DNA of 64,000 nucleotides, taken from the NCBI GenBank assembly GCA_031287715.1, contig JAITSN010000045.1, positions 33,908 to 97,907 on the forward strand, in the 5' to 3' direction. Positions within the stretch are counted from its first letter, which is position 1, and the number at the start of each line of letters is the position of its first letter. Shown here in pieces: positions 15,451 through 24,401 of the stretch. Made by a program: the position numbers and the translations under genes. The notes below the pieces were generated by a model. That model was not told where the DNA came from, ran no database searches, and was given only the letters and a program-made list of their open reading frames with translations. Origin of the DNA: Mediterranea sp. (in: CFB group bacteria). GTDB lineage: Bacteria > Bacteroidota > Bacteroidia > Bacteroidales > Bacteroidaceae.

Positions 15451-18400
15451 TACGGTTTTGTTTGTTCATATATGACAATTTAACCAAGCGTAAATGGCTG
15501 GCCGGTTTGCTTCTTGCCGTATGTATACTTGGATGTTTGGCGATAGCATTGCGTATGCATTATCAAGAAGATATTGCAGACTTTCTCCCCCAAAACAAAC
15601 AGAGTGAAAAGTATTCTTCTGTCTATAACCATTTGGGAGGGCAAAACAAAATAGTGGTGATTTTCTCTTCCGAAGAAACAGACGATACAGACGAATTGAT
15701 AGAAGCGATGGAAAGTTTCGGCTCTTTCTGGGAAGAGACGGATGTATCCCACTGCATAACAGATATGCAAATTCGTGTAGAAGAATCCCAAATGTTGGAA
15801 ATGGTAGATTTCATCTGGAAGAACTATCCCTATTTCTTGACACCGGCGGACTATTTGCGGATGGATTCCCTCCTCTCAACTCCCGGATACATCGCAAACC
15901 AAATGGAAAGCAACAAGACTCTCCTGATGCTACCTACGGGTGGCATGATGGTCCGGAATCTGCAATATGATCCGCTACGGCTTTTTACCCCGGTAATGCA
16001 ACGCTTGCAGTCTTTCAATATAGACGACCAATATCAGATTATTGACGGTTACATCTTTAACAGGGATGGAAATAAAGGTCTGGTATTCCTTTCTTCGCCT
16101 TATGGAATCAGTGAATCTTTACTGAACGAGAAACTCTCCGTCTTGATAGATTCTGTGATCCTAAAGACTGAGAAAGAATATTCCGAAGTCAGTATTTCAG
16201 CAGTCGGTGCGCCACTTATTGCTGTGATTAATGCCCGGCAGATAAAGAAAGACAGCTTGTTGTCCGTTTCATTGTCTATCATTCTCATCTTTGCCATTCT
16301 TATCTTCTCCTTTAAACGGTTTGATGATTTATTCTGGATAGGCGTTTCCATTCTTTTCGGCTGGTTATTCGCTTTGGGATGCATAGCGGCTTATAAAGAC
16401 AGCATTTCCATTATCGTACTGGGGATTGGGTCCGTCATTATTGGTATTGCAGTAAACTATCCGCTCCATTTCCTTGATCATCTGAAACATGAACCCAACA
16501 AACGGATAGCCTTGAAAGAAATGGCATCTCCATTGCTGATTGGGAATATAACAACCGTGAGCGCATTTCTCTGCTTGCTGTTTTTAAATGCGAAAGCCAT
16601 ACGCGATCTGGGATTGTTCGGGTCTTTGACTCTTGTCGGGACAATCTTGTTCGTACTCATATTCTTGCCCGTACTGGTTCCCAAACGTAAAGTTTCCCGC
16701 AACGAATTTCAATTCAATCTTGACCGGTTCATTCCCCTATCGGAAGAAAGTAGAAGAAAAGCGCTCTTGCCTATTGCGGTCATTACTGCCATTCTTGCCT
16801 ATTTTAGTTTGGAGGTATCCTTCGACTCGGATATGCAGCATATCAACTATATGACGAAGCAGCAAAGGGCCGATTTGAATTTATTATCAACCAGTATCCA
16901 ACGGAAAGACAGCGCCCAATATCTATATGCCGTATCGGAAAACAAAGACCTTCAAAAAGCGCTACAACAAAACGAAGACCTGTTAAAGGAGCTGGAATAC
17001 CATACCGGAACCGGTAAAATCCTTCAAATCAGCGGCATAAATAATTTTATCCCTTCTATTTCCCGCCAGAAAGAGACGCTAAGAGAATGGGCTGCTTTCT
17101 GGAATGTACATGCAAATAGTATAAAAGATCTTGAGGAAGAAAGCAAACGCTTGGGATTCTCCCCGCAAGCCTTTTCCCCTTTTCTGGAAAGTATCACCGC
17201 TTCGTACGAACCTCATGATGCCGGTTATTTCAAAACCATCATGGAATCCATCGGTGAAAACTATATCATGAAAGCAGATTCTGTCATCCGAATTGTAAAT
17301 TACATCCAGGTACCGAAAAAAGACGGGGCAGAGCTGAAAGAATGGCTTAATAAGGAAATAGCCCCAACCTGTTTTGTTTTTGATACGAAAGATGTAAGCA
17401 ACCAACTTGTTTCTATCTTGTCGGACGATTTTAATTACATCGGATTCATCTGTGGGTTTGTTGTGTTCTTTTTTCTTTGGGTATCCTTCGGACGGCTGGA
17501 ACTCAGCTTTCTTTCATTTCTTCCCTTGGCAGTTAGTTGGATCTGGATTCTCGGCATTATGCAGCTATTGGATATCCAATTCAACATAGTAAACATCATT
17601 CTTGCCACTTTCATTTTTGGGCAGGGAGATGATTATACAATTTTTATAACCGAAGGACTGATGTACGAATACGCTTACGGGAAGAAAACACTGGCTTCAT
17701 ATAAAAACAGCGTGGGCCTGTCTGCCATTATCATGTTTATAGGAATGGGTATGCTGATTTTCGCCAAACATCCTGCGATGAAATCTTTGGCGGAAGTTGC
17801 TGTCATCGGTATGCTTACAGTAGTTGCTATGGCTTATTATTTACCGCCATTGATATTCAAATGGATTACAACCTCGGAAGGCCGTGTCCGGCAGATTCCC
17901 ATTACGCTGAACAGGCTGGGGCGCTCACTCTTTTCTTTATTGTTTTTCCTTTTTGGAATGTATCTGGTCATGATACCCTTTACTTTTCTCTATTTCCGTA
18001 TCGGTAGGACATCCGAAAGAAAAAGGATACGTTATCATAAAGTGCTGCAATTCTTTTCAACCTTTATCATCCGGCATGTACCCGGTGTTAAGTTTGCTTT
18101 TGACAATGCAAACGGCGAAACGTTTGAAAAGCCGGCGGTTATCATATGCAACCATCAATCCCATCTGGATTTGATGTGTATCATGATGCTTACCCCTAAA
18201 TTAGTTATTCTAACCAATGACCGGGTATGGAACAATCCGTTCTATGGAATAATTATCAAGTATGCGGAATTCTATCCCGTATCGAATGGTGTTGATGCCA
18301 ACCTTGTGCGGTTGCAATCCATGATAGACCGCGGTTATTCCGTTGCCGTTTTTCCCGAAGGAACCCGCTCCGAAGATTGTTCTATCCTGAGATTCCATCA

Positions 18401-19013
18401 AGGAGCTTTCTATCTAAGCCGGAAGCTGGGCGTGGATATTCTGCCCGTATTTATCCATGGCGTGGGACATGTACTCCCCAAGAAGGATTTTATGTTGCGT
18501 GAAGGCCGGATTTATATGGAGTTGGGGAAGCGGATGCCGGCAACGGAAGTATCAAAAGCAAAGAATGCCCTGCAACTTGCGTCGCAATTTCATAGAATAT
18601 ACTGCGACCGGTATAAGGAAATCTGCATATCCCGTGAAGATGCCGGTTATTTTATTCCTTACGTACGCCATAAATACATGTACAAAGGACATGGCGTGGA
18701 ATCCCGTTGCAGGAAAACACTCCAATATATAAAAACGGTTACGGGATGTATAGACCGTGATTACCGGGGCGCCAAAACCGTTTGGATAACAAACAGCGGT
18801 CAGGGAGAGTTTGCCTGGCTGTTTGCGCTTGTCCATAAGGATATGGAAGTGTATGCTTTTGAGCAAGATGAAGATTGCCATCTGTTGGCAATAAACACAT
18901 CCGGCATACCCTGTAATCTTCATTTTATCCATTTGATAAATGAAGAACAACTAAGGCATTTCCCTGTAGCGGATAAAGAAATAGATGTGATAAACATAAC
19001 CCCTGACGTATAG
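15447..19013 (+). CDS. MMPL/RND-type exporter fused to PlsC-like acyltransferase and a C-terminal Rossmann-like domain
   Basis: A 1188-aa polytopic protein. Residues 1-800 form two MMPL repeats: a TM helix (about 16-36), a periplasmic domain, five TMs (about 270-415), a second periplasmic domain (about 445-655) and five TMs (about 660-795). A further TM (about 818-845) leads to an acyltransferase with HX4D in NHQSHLD (His903, Asp908) and FPEGTRSE near 969. The last 110 residues have a degenerate methyltransferase-like pattern (VWITNSGQGEFAWLFALVH). MMPL proteins in aryl-polyene loci export the pigment lipid; the fusion couples this to acyl transfer. The start overlaps the glycosyltransferase stop (15447-15450). 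Confidence 0.88.
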   Translation: MIRFCLFIYDNLTKRKWLAGLLLAVCILGCLAIALRMHYQEDIADFLPQNKQSEKYSSVYNHLGGQNKIVVIFSSEETDDTDELIEAMESFGSFWEETDVSHCITDMQIRVEESQMLEMVDFIWKNYPYFLTPADYLRMDSLLSTPGYIANQMESNKTLLMLPTGGMMVRNLQYDPLRLFTPVMQRLQSFNIDDQYQIIDGYIFNRDGNKGLVFLSSPYGISESLLNEKLSVLIDSVILKTEKEYSEVSISAVGAPLIAVINARQIKKDSLLSVSLSIILIFAILIFSFKRFDDLFWIGVSILFGWLFALGCIAAYKDSISIIVLGIGSVIIGIAVNYPLHFLDHLKHEPNKRIALKEMASPLLIGNITTVSAFLCLLFLNAKAIRDLGLFGSLTLVGTILFVLIFLPVLVPKRKVSRNEFQFNLDRFIPLSEESRRKALLPIAVITAILAYFSLEVSFDSDMQHINYMTKQQRADLNLLSTSIQRKDSAQYLYAVSENKDLQKALQQNEDLLKELEYHTGTGKILQISGINNFIPSISRQKETLREWAAFWNVHANSIKDLEEESKRLGFSPQAFSPFLESITASYEPHDAGYFKTIMESIGENYIMKADSVIRIVNYIQVPKKDGAELKEWLNKEIAPTCFVFDTKDVSNQLVSILSDDFNYIGFICGFVVFFFLWVSFGRLELSFLSFLPLAVSWIWILGIMQLLDIQFNIVNIILATFIFGQGDDYTIFITEGLMYEYAYGKKTLASYKNSVGLSAIIMFIGMGMLIFAKHPAMKSLAEVAVIGMLTVVAMAYYLPPLIFKWITTSEGRVRQIPITLNRLGRSLFSLLFFLFGMYLVMIPFTFLYFRIGRTSERKRIRYHKVLQFFSTFIIRHVPGVKFAFDNANGETFEKPAVIICNHQSHLDLMCIMMLTPKLVILTNDRVWNNPFYGIIIKYAEFYPVSNGVDANLVRLQSMIDRGYSVAVFPEGTRSEDCSILRFHQGAFYLSRKLGVDILPVFIHGVGHVLPKKDFMLREGRIYMELGKRMPATEVSKAKNALQLASQFHRIYCDRYKEICISREDAGYFIPYVRHKYMYKGHGVESRCRKTLQYIKTVTGCIDRDYRGAKTVWITNSGQGEFAWLFALVHKDMEVYAFEQDEDCHLLAINTSGIPCNLHFIHLINEEQLRHFPVADKEIDVINITPDV

Positions 19014-19017
19014 CCAT

Positions 19018-20514
19018 ATGGAAAAGAAATGCACAATCATCGGAAGCGGTCTGGGCGGCCTGGCGTGCGGAGTCATCCTTGCCAAAAACGGCTATCACGT
19101 AACGGTACTGGAACAAGCGTCGCAGATTGGCGGATGTTTGCAATGTTTTTCCCGCCGCGGAGTAAAGTTTGAAACCGGTATGCACTTTATCGGCAGTGCC
19201 GATGAAGGGCAGACGTTGGCACGCCTGCTTGTCTATCTCAATGTCAGGGAAGATATTAAGTTGGGCAGGCTGGATGTAAACGGCTACGATGTGGTTTCAT
19301 TAGGAGGAGATTTGTTTCGTTTTCCTAACGGCCGGGAGCCTTTTATCGAACAGTTATCTTCTTATTTCCCTTCAGAGAAGGATAATCTGGTACGGTATTA
19401 TGACCTGGTGAAAACCATAGCCGAAGCCTCGTCTTTACATTCCCTGAAATATGCCGAATCTGATAGGACCGTGAATACCAAATATCAACTTCGCAGTATA
19501 AATAATGTATTGGAAGAAATTATCGGCGACCCGCTATTGCAAAGCGTACTTGCGGGCAATTTGCCGCTATATGCTGCCGAGAGAGATAAAACACCATTTT
19601 CGTCACATGCTTTCATTATGGATTTCTATAATCAGAGCGCTTTTCGCATCGTCGGTGGAAGCGACATCATCGGCCTGTCATTGGCCGGGACGATAGAAAG
19701 TTTAGGCGGACGGGTATTGAACCGCCATAAAGTGAAACGGATCTTATGCGATGATTTCAAGGCTACCGGTGTTGAGACGGAAAACGGGAAATTCTTTCCT
19801 GCGGACGTTATCATCTCCGACACCCATCCTGTGAGGACTTTGGAAATGCTCGATACGAAATTGATACGTCCGGTATTCCGCAGGAGGATAAATGCTATTC
19901 CGAATACGGTAGCGGGGTTTTCCATCTATCTGCATTTCAAGGATAATGCCGTGCCCTATATGAATTCCAATTTTTACAGCTACAGGGGCGATTCCCCGTG
20001 GGATTGCGAGAATTACGACGAAGAATCATGGCCAAAAGGTTATCTGTACATGCACTTATGCCATGAAGACCGGGCAGAGTTCGCTCAAAGCGGTGTGATC
20101 CTTTCCTATATGTCAATAAAAGAAATGGCTGCCTGGGAGAACACCGGCATCGGAAAAAGAGGGGAAAGTTATGAGGCATATAAAAAGCAAAAAGCCGAGA
20201 AGTTACTCTCTGTTGTCGAGAAAGATTTTCCGGGCTTACGAAACCGGATCGCCCATTATTACACATCATCTCCACTGACTTACCGTGATTATACCGGAAC
20301 GCAGGACGGCTCCATGTATGGAGTCGCCAAGGATATTACATTGGGAACTTCCTGCCGCGTACCCCATAAAACAAAGATCTCCAATCTGTATTTGACCGGA
20401 CAGAATATTAATTCACATGGGATGTTGGGCGTATTGGTCGGTACCATCATCACCTGCTCCGAACTGCTTGGAGCAAGTAATATCTATCACCAAATTATTG
20501 AAGCGAACAAATGA
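19018..20514 (+). CDS. CrtI-like FAD-dependent oxidoreductase 1
   Basis: A 498-aa phytoene-desaturase/CrtISO-type flavoprotein. The dinucleotide-binding motif GSGLGGLACGVILAKNG (residues 8-24) with VLEQA forms the FAD site, followed by GGCLQCFSRRGVKFETGMHF, and the C-terminal NLYLTGQNINSHGMLGV closes the FAD domain as in the carotenoid oxidoreductase family. Possible roles are desaturation, isomerisation or oxidation of the polyene chain. Its stop overlaps the start of a paralogue (ATGA at 20511-20514). No carotenoid backbone genes are nearby. Confidence 0.87.
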   Translation: MEKKCTIIGSGLGGLACGVILAKNGYHVTVLEQASQIGGCLQCFSRRGVKFETGMHFIGSADEGQTLARLLVYLNVREDIKLGRLDVNGYDVVSLGGDLFRFPNGREPFIEQLSSYFPSEKDNLVRYYDLVKTIAEASSLHSLKYAESDRTVNTKYQLRSINNVLEEIIGDPLLQSVLAGNLPLYAAERDKTPFSSHAFIMDFYNQSAFRIVGGSDIIGLSLAGTIESLGGRVLNRHKVKRILCDDFKATGVETENGKFFPADVIISDTHPVRTLEMLDTKLIRPVFRRRINAIPNTVAGFSIYLHFKDNAVPYMNSNFYSYRGDSPWDCENYDEESWPKGYLYMHLCHEDRAEFAQSGVILSYMSIKEMAAWENTGIGKRGESYEAYKKQKAEKLLSVVEKDFPGLRNRIAHYYTSSPLTYRDYTGTQDGSMYGVAKDITLGTSCRVPHKTKISNLYLTGQNINSHGMLGVLVGTIITCSELLGASNIYHQIIEANK

Positions 20515-22019
20515 ATGACGCAGTAATTATCGGAGGAGGCTTGGGCGCTCTTTTTACCGGCGCCTTTTTATCCAAGGAAGGATATAAGGTTACCGTACTT
20601 GAGAAAAACCGGATCATAGGAGGCGGATTGCAATGCTTTACCCGCCATGGTGATGTTTTTGAAACCGGAATGCACATTCTCGGAGGTTTCTGTTCCGGCG
20701 GGTCGCTCCATAAGATCTGTTCCTATTTGGGGATAATAAACAAACTATCCATCCGCCATACCGATGAGGATGCCATTGATTCCATCACCTATCTTTCAGA
20801 TAAGAAAACCTACCGCATACCCCAGGGGAAGGAAGCATTCATCCACTATTTATCGCTGGAATTTCCCGAAGAAAAGGAACACATAGAAGCCTATGTGAAT
20901 GAACTGTATGAGCTGTCCGAAGAAGTCGACCTCTTTTATTTACGAAAAGGCCCGAACCATATTTTTTCCCATAGCGAACATTTCCTGTGGGCGGCAGACA
21001 GACTTATAAAACATTATGTGGACAATCCCCAATTACAGGATCTGCTGGCTTATATGAATCCGATGTACGGAGGTGTGGCCGGATGCACTCCTGCCTATAT
21101 ACATGCGCTCATCAACGTATTGTATATTAATGGTTCCAGCTTGTTTAACGACGGCAGCCAGCAATTGGCCGATCTATTGGCAACTATAATCACGGATGCC
21201 GGCGGTGAAATTTGCGTGAACGAACGGGTGGTTGAAATTGCCGTGGAAAACAAATCCGTTTCCGAAGTGAAAACAGAAAAAGGAAAGTCTTTCAAAGCCG
21301 ATACCTACATATCCGATATTCATCCCTGTTCATTGCTGGAATTGATTAGCCCGGATGCTTTCCCCCGTTCCTACCGCAACAGGCTTATGGAAATCCCCAA
21401 TTCCTATTCCGCTTTTACCGTTTATATAAAGTTCAAAGAAAACAGCTTTCCCTATATCAATCATCCTTGCTATTACCAGGAAAACTATAGTATGGTATGG
21501 AAACTTGCGGAATATGACGAAAAAGAATGGCCGAAAGGATTCATGTGCCTCACCCCGCCAACAAAGCAACAAGGCATTTATGCCAACCGAATGATTGTAA
21601 ACTGCATTATGGACTTCAAAGCCGTGGATAGATGGAAAAACACGACCGTCGGACGGCGCGGAAAAGACTATGAAGAATGGAAACAAACGTGCAGGGAGCG
21701 GATCTTAGATAAACTTGAACTCTTGTATCCCGGTATCGGAGAAATGATAGATTATTCTTTTGCTTCTTCGCCCCTTACCATACGTGATTATTACGGCGTG
21801 AAGGAAGGCGCCCTTTATGGATTCCAGAAAGATTGCCGGAATATTGCACTCTCTCAGGTTGCGCTTTTCACCAAAGTCAAGAACTTATTGCTCACAGGAC
21901 AGAATGTCAATTTGCACGGTATATGTGGAGTGCCTTTAACTGCCATAGAAACGGCTGAGGCTATCATTGGGCAAGGAATAATTATAGATAAGATTAATAA
22001 AAACTATAATAGTCGCTGA
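20511..22019 (+). CDS. CrtI-like FAD-dependent oxidoreductase 2
   Basis: A 502-aa paralogue of the preceding protein with the same landmarks: GGGLGALFTGAFLSKEGY (residues 8-25), VLEKN, GGGLQCFTRHGDVFETGMH and the C-terminal LLLTGQNVNLHGICGVPL. Tandem paralogues suggest two related oxidations or a heterodimer. It is the last gene of the tightly packed run that begins at 4901; a 95-bp gap with a promoter-like box follows. Confidence 0.87.
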   Translation: MNDAVIIGGGLGALFTGAFLSKEGYKVTVLEKNRIIGGGLQCFTRHGDVFETGMHILGGFCSGGSLHKICSYLGIINKLSIRHTDEDAIDSITYLSDKKTYRIPQGKEAFIHYLSLEFPEEKEHIEAYVNELYELSEEVDLFYLRKGPNHIFSHSEHFLWAADRLIKHYVDNPQLQDLLAYMNPMYGGVAGCTPAYIHALINVLYINGSSLFNDGSQQLADLLATIITDAGGEICVNERVVEIAVENKSVSEVKTEKGKSFKADTYISDIHPCSLLELISPDAFPRSYRNRLMEIPNSYSAFTVYIKFKENSFPYINHPCYYQENYSMVWKLAEYDEKEWPKGFMCLTPPTKQQGIYANRMIVNCIMDFKAVDRWKNTTVGRRGKDYEEWKQTCRERILDKLELLYPGIGEMIDYSFASSPLTIRDYYGVKEGALYGFQKDCRNIALSQVALFTKVKNLLLTGQNVNLHGICGVPLTAIETAEAIIGQGIIIDKINKNYNSR

Positions 22020-22080
22020 CAAAGGCGCAAATAATTTTTCGGAAATGGTTTTGTCGGAAAATGTGGGCTGTGTTCATATA

Positions 22081-22101
22081 AACTTGTATATATTTACCAA
22101 A
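22081..22101 (+). promoter_or_regulatory. Internal promoter candidate, copy 2
   Basis: AACTTG followed by TATATATTTACCAAA contains TATATTTA (22089-22096). It copies the block at 4866-4884 except for a 2-bp insertion and one change, and lies 18 bp before the ATG of the radical SAM gene. Confidence 0.45.
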
Positions 22102-22114
22102 TAAGGACAGCGTT

Positions 22115-23404
22115 ATGAATAATATCAAACTGAAGTTGATTTATCCGAAGTGGCAAAAATTGAAAGGACAGACAACTTTCAATCTTCCGCCTCATGGGCC
22201 GGTGGCCTTTGCCGCGACTTTGCCGGACTATGTAGATATTTCTTTTACAGACGAAAATGTAGAAGATATTGATTTTAATGAAGATTGCGATGTCGTGGCC
22301 CTTTCCATTATGCTAAGCACACAAGTGAAACGTGGCTGGGCAATCGCTGACGAATACCATAAACGTGGAAAAAAAGTAATGGCCGGCGGAATATCCACCA
22401 TGCTTCACGCCGAGGAAATGGTCGAACATGTTGATTGCGTTTTCTTGGGCGAATCGGAAGGGCGGATGGAACAGATCCTTCAGGATTGGCAAAACGGATG
22501 CCTGAAAAAAATATATAACTATATGGGCGCGCAACCGCCTATCGAATCCGTTGGGCCATGCCGCAGAGATTTGTACAAACGGGAATTGTACAATCACAAA
22601 GGCGTTCAAATGGTGGATCTGTTCCATGCGAGCCGCGGCTGCCGTTTCAGTTGCTATCCTTGCGCCGTATCTTATCTTGGAGGGCGTGTATTCCGTCCGA
22701 GACCGATAGATAAAGTGGTTGAAGACATGGCAGGCATCGATAACAACCGTCTTTTTCTTGTGGACAATTCGCTGGCGCAAGACAAGAAATGGGAGAAAGA
22801 ACTCTTTACCGCAATAGCCCCGTTGAAGAAGAAATGGATAAGCCATACCATCGAAGATGATCCGGAAGTACTCGACCTGGCGGCAAAAGCCGGAGCCTGG
22901 TATGTATATCAAGCCGTATATGACACATCCGACTACATCCGCGAACGCGTGAAACGCTATCACGACTATGGAATAGGCGTTGAAGGAACCATCCTGCTGG
23001 GATTGGACAATCAGACGGAAGATGACATAAAAAGACTGATCGATTTCCTGGGTGAAATAGATTTGGATCTGGCGGAGTTTACCGTCATGACTCCGTTTTG
23101 CCACACCAAAGGATATGACGACCTGCTTCGCCAAGGACGGATCTTTGATTTCGACTGGGATCATTACAACGCCGGCCAAGTTGTTTTCCAACCCAAACAT
23201 ATGTCGCCGGAGCGTCTTCAGGAGCTTTATGAGTATGCCTGGAAGAGCTTCTATGCAGAAGAAAGCCAGGAACAGAAAATGTTCCGCCTTTTTTGCAACG
23301 TAGCCCTCAGGGAAATGGAAGAAGGCACCTACCGTCCCCGCGACCGTCGTCTTGCCAATAGATCATTCGGCAAAGACATCACCAGAACGATCAAGAAAGT
23401 ATAA
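22115..23404 (+). CDS. Radical SAM protein with B12-binding-like N-terminal domain
   Basis: A 429-aa enzyme. The [4Fe-4S] motif CRFSCYPC (Cys176, Cys180, Cys183) is preceded by a Rossmann-like domain (about residues 50-135: DVVALSIMLSTQ, KVMAGGISTMLH, VDCVFLGESEG) of the type found in cobalamin-dependent radical SAM proteins. The cobalamin-coordinating DxHxxG is not visible, so B12 may be held without a protein His or not bound. The reaction is unknown; relatives methylate, cyclise or oxidise unactivated carbons. It opens the second block of the region, after its own promoter-like box. Confidence 0.83.
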   Translation: MNNIKLKLIYPKWQKLKGQTTFNLPPHGPVAFAATLPDYVDISFTDENVEDIDFNEDCDVVALSIMLSTQVKRGWAIADEYHKRGKKVMAGGISTMLHAEEMVEHVDCVFLGESEGRMEQILQDWQNGCLKKIYNYMGAQPPIESVGPCRRDLYKRELYNHKGVQMVDLFHASRGCRFSCYPCAVSYLGGRVFRPRPIDKVVEDMAGIDNNRLFLVDNSLAQDKKWEKELFTAIAPLKKKWISHTIEDDPEVLDLAAKAGAWYVYQAVYDTSDYIRERVKRYHDYGIGVEGTILLGLDNQTEDDIKRLIDFLGEIDLDLAEFTVMTPFCHTKGYDDLLRQGRIFDFDWDHYNAGQVVFQPKHMSPERLQELYEYAWKSFYAEESQEQKMFRLFCNVALREMEEGTYRPRDRRLANRSFGKDITRTIKKV

Positions 23405-23430
23405 AGTATAACCATTAAATAGATTTTGAT

Positions 23431-24033
23431 ATGAAAAAATGCGTATTACTATTAGCAATCTTCATATGCGCCACACATATGAACGGACAATCATTCGTGG
23501 GACTTATGGATGGAAGATCCTTTTATGGAGACATCGAGTCGGAGAACGAAAAAGAAATGACGATTGAAATCGACAGGCGGATCGTCAAAATACCCAAAGA
23601 GAATATCGCGCTCATTGAATCGGAAGAAGGAGGCGTAGATATCCTCCGCAAAGAAGGAATAAAGGAAGTCAACGTAGATAACTACACCGGATTACTTTAT
23701 GCCAAAGGCAACTGCATCTATATTCCTTATTCAAGCACAAAGATCGTCTTCCGTGTGGGATCAAGGGTTTTGAGGCAACTGTTGGCCAGAGACGGTTATT
23801 GGAAAGTGGTGAGATGCAATGAAGAAGCGCATTGTATCTTTGAATACGTCTTCGACGATTCCCGGGCCGACAAAGCCTTTATCCGGATAAGAGACAGGGA
23901 AGGGAACGTTTTATTGGAAACCCAAACCGTGCCGGCAGCCGATTTCATACCCCACCATGCCGGCGAAGAATCGGCCCAAAGGCTTTATAATAAAGAGATA
24001 CCCAAACTAAAGAAGATGATAGAACTTCAATGA
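23431..24033 (+). CDS. Secreted protein of unknown function
   Basis: A 200-aa protein with a signal peptide (CVLLLAIFICATHMNGQ, residues 4-20). The first 60 mature residues have alternating short strands (GLMDGRSFYGDIESENEKEMTIEI) reminiscent of small SH3/LSm-like barrels in envelope proteins, then a mixed region with RVGSRVLRQLLARDGYWKVV. No family can be named. It is followed by another unknown gene that overlaps it by 4 nt (ATGA at 24030-24033), so both belong to the second block of the aryl-polyene region. Confidence 0.72.
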   Translation: MKKCVLLLAIFICATHMNGQSFVGLMDGRSFYGDIESENEKEMTIEIDRRIVKIPKENIALIESEEGGVDILRKEGIKEVNVDNYTGLLYAKGNCIYIPYSSTKIVFRVGSRVLRQLLARDGYWKVVRCNEEAHCIFEYVFDDSRADKAFIRIRDREGNVLLETQTVPAADFIPHHAGEESAQRLYNKEIPKLKKMIELQ

Positions 24034-24401
24034 AAATTTCACCTGCATATTATGATGAGGTATTTCCCTTTAAAGGACAATGGGACATGCCTTCCTCTTG
24101 TGGATTAAAGATCCGTGTTGCGGAAGGGAAAACCTATGTGATCGTGACCGAGCTTTATCAGGAAAACCCGGGAACTTCGGTCACTTCTGCCGGCAAATTG
24201 CTGGCCGGACAGATCTGTGCCGCCAAAGGCCTTGACTTGCAGGAAATTGTTTACATAGAATGTAATCCGGATACAAATTCCAAACTATCCTTCTATGACG
24301 AAGCGTATTTCATCATGGATTTTAATGCAGATAAGCAACAGATGTACCGCCGGATCGATAAAGAAGAGATCATCAAAATATTATCATCAAAGCATGAATA
24401 G
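24030..24401 (+). CDS. Small cytosolic protein of unknown function
   Basis: A 123-aa protein without signal peptide or membrane segment. It contains CGLKIRVAEGKTYVIVTELYQENPGTSVTSAG and ends in a charged helix (DKEEIIKILSSKHE). The pattern of beta strands followed by a helix could be a small alpha/beta fold, but no family was recognised. Start and stop both overlap neighbours (ATGA with the previous gene; 8 nt with the hydrolase), which argues that it is a real translated gene of the operon. Confidence 0.68.
   Translation: MKISPAYYDEVFPFKGQWDMPSSCGLKIRVAEGKTYVIVTELYQENPGTSVTSAGKLLAGQICAAKGLDLQEIVYIECNPDTNSKLSFYDEAYFIMDFNADKQQMYRRIDKEEIIKILSSKHE

Noticed and set aside
22313-23200. 295-codon frame opposite the radical SAM gene
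   Set aside because: Shadow frame; the sense strand encodes the intact Cys motif.
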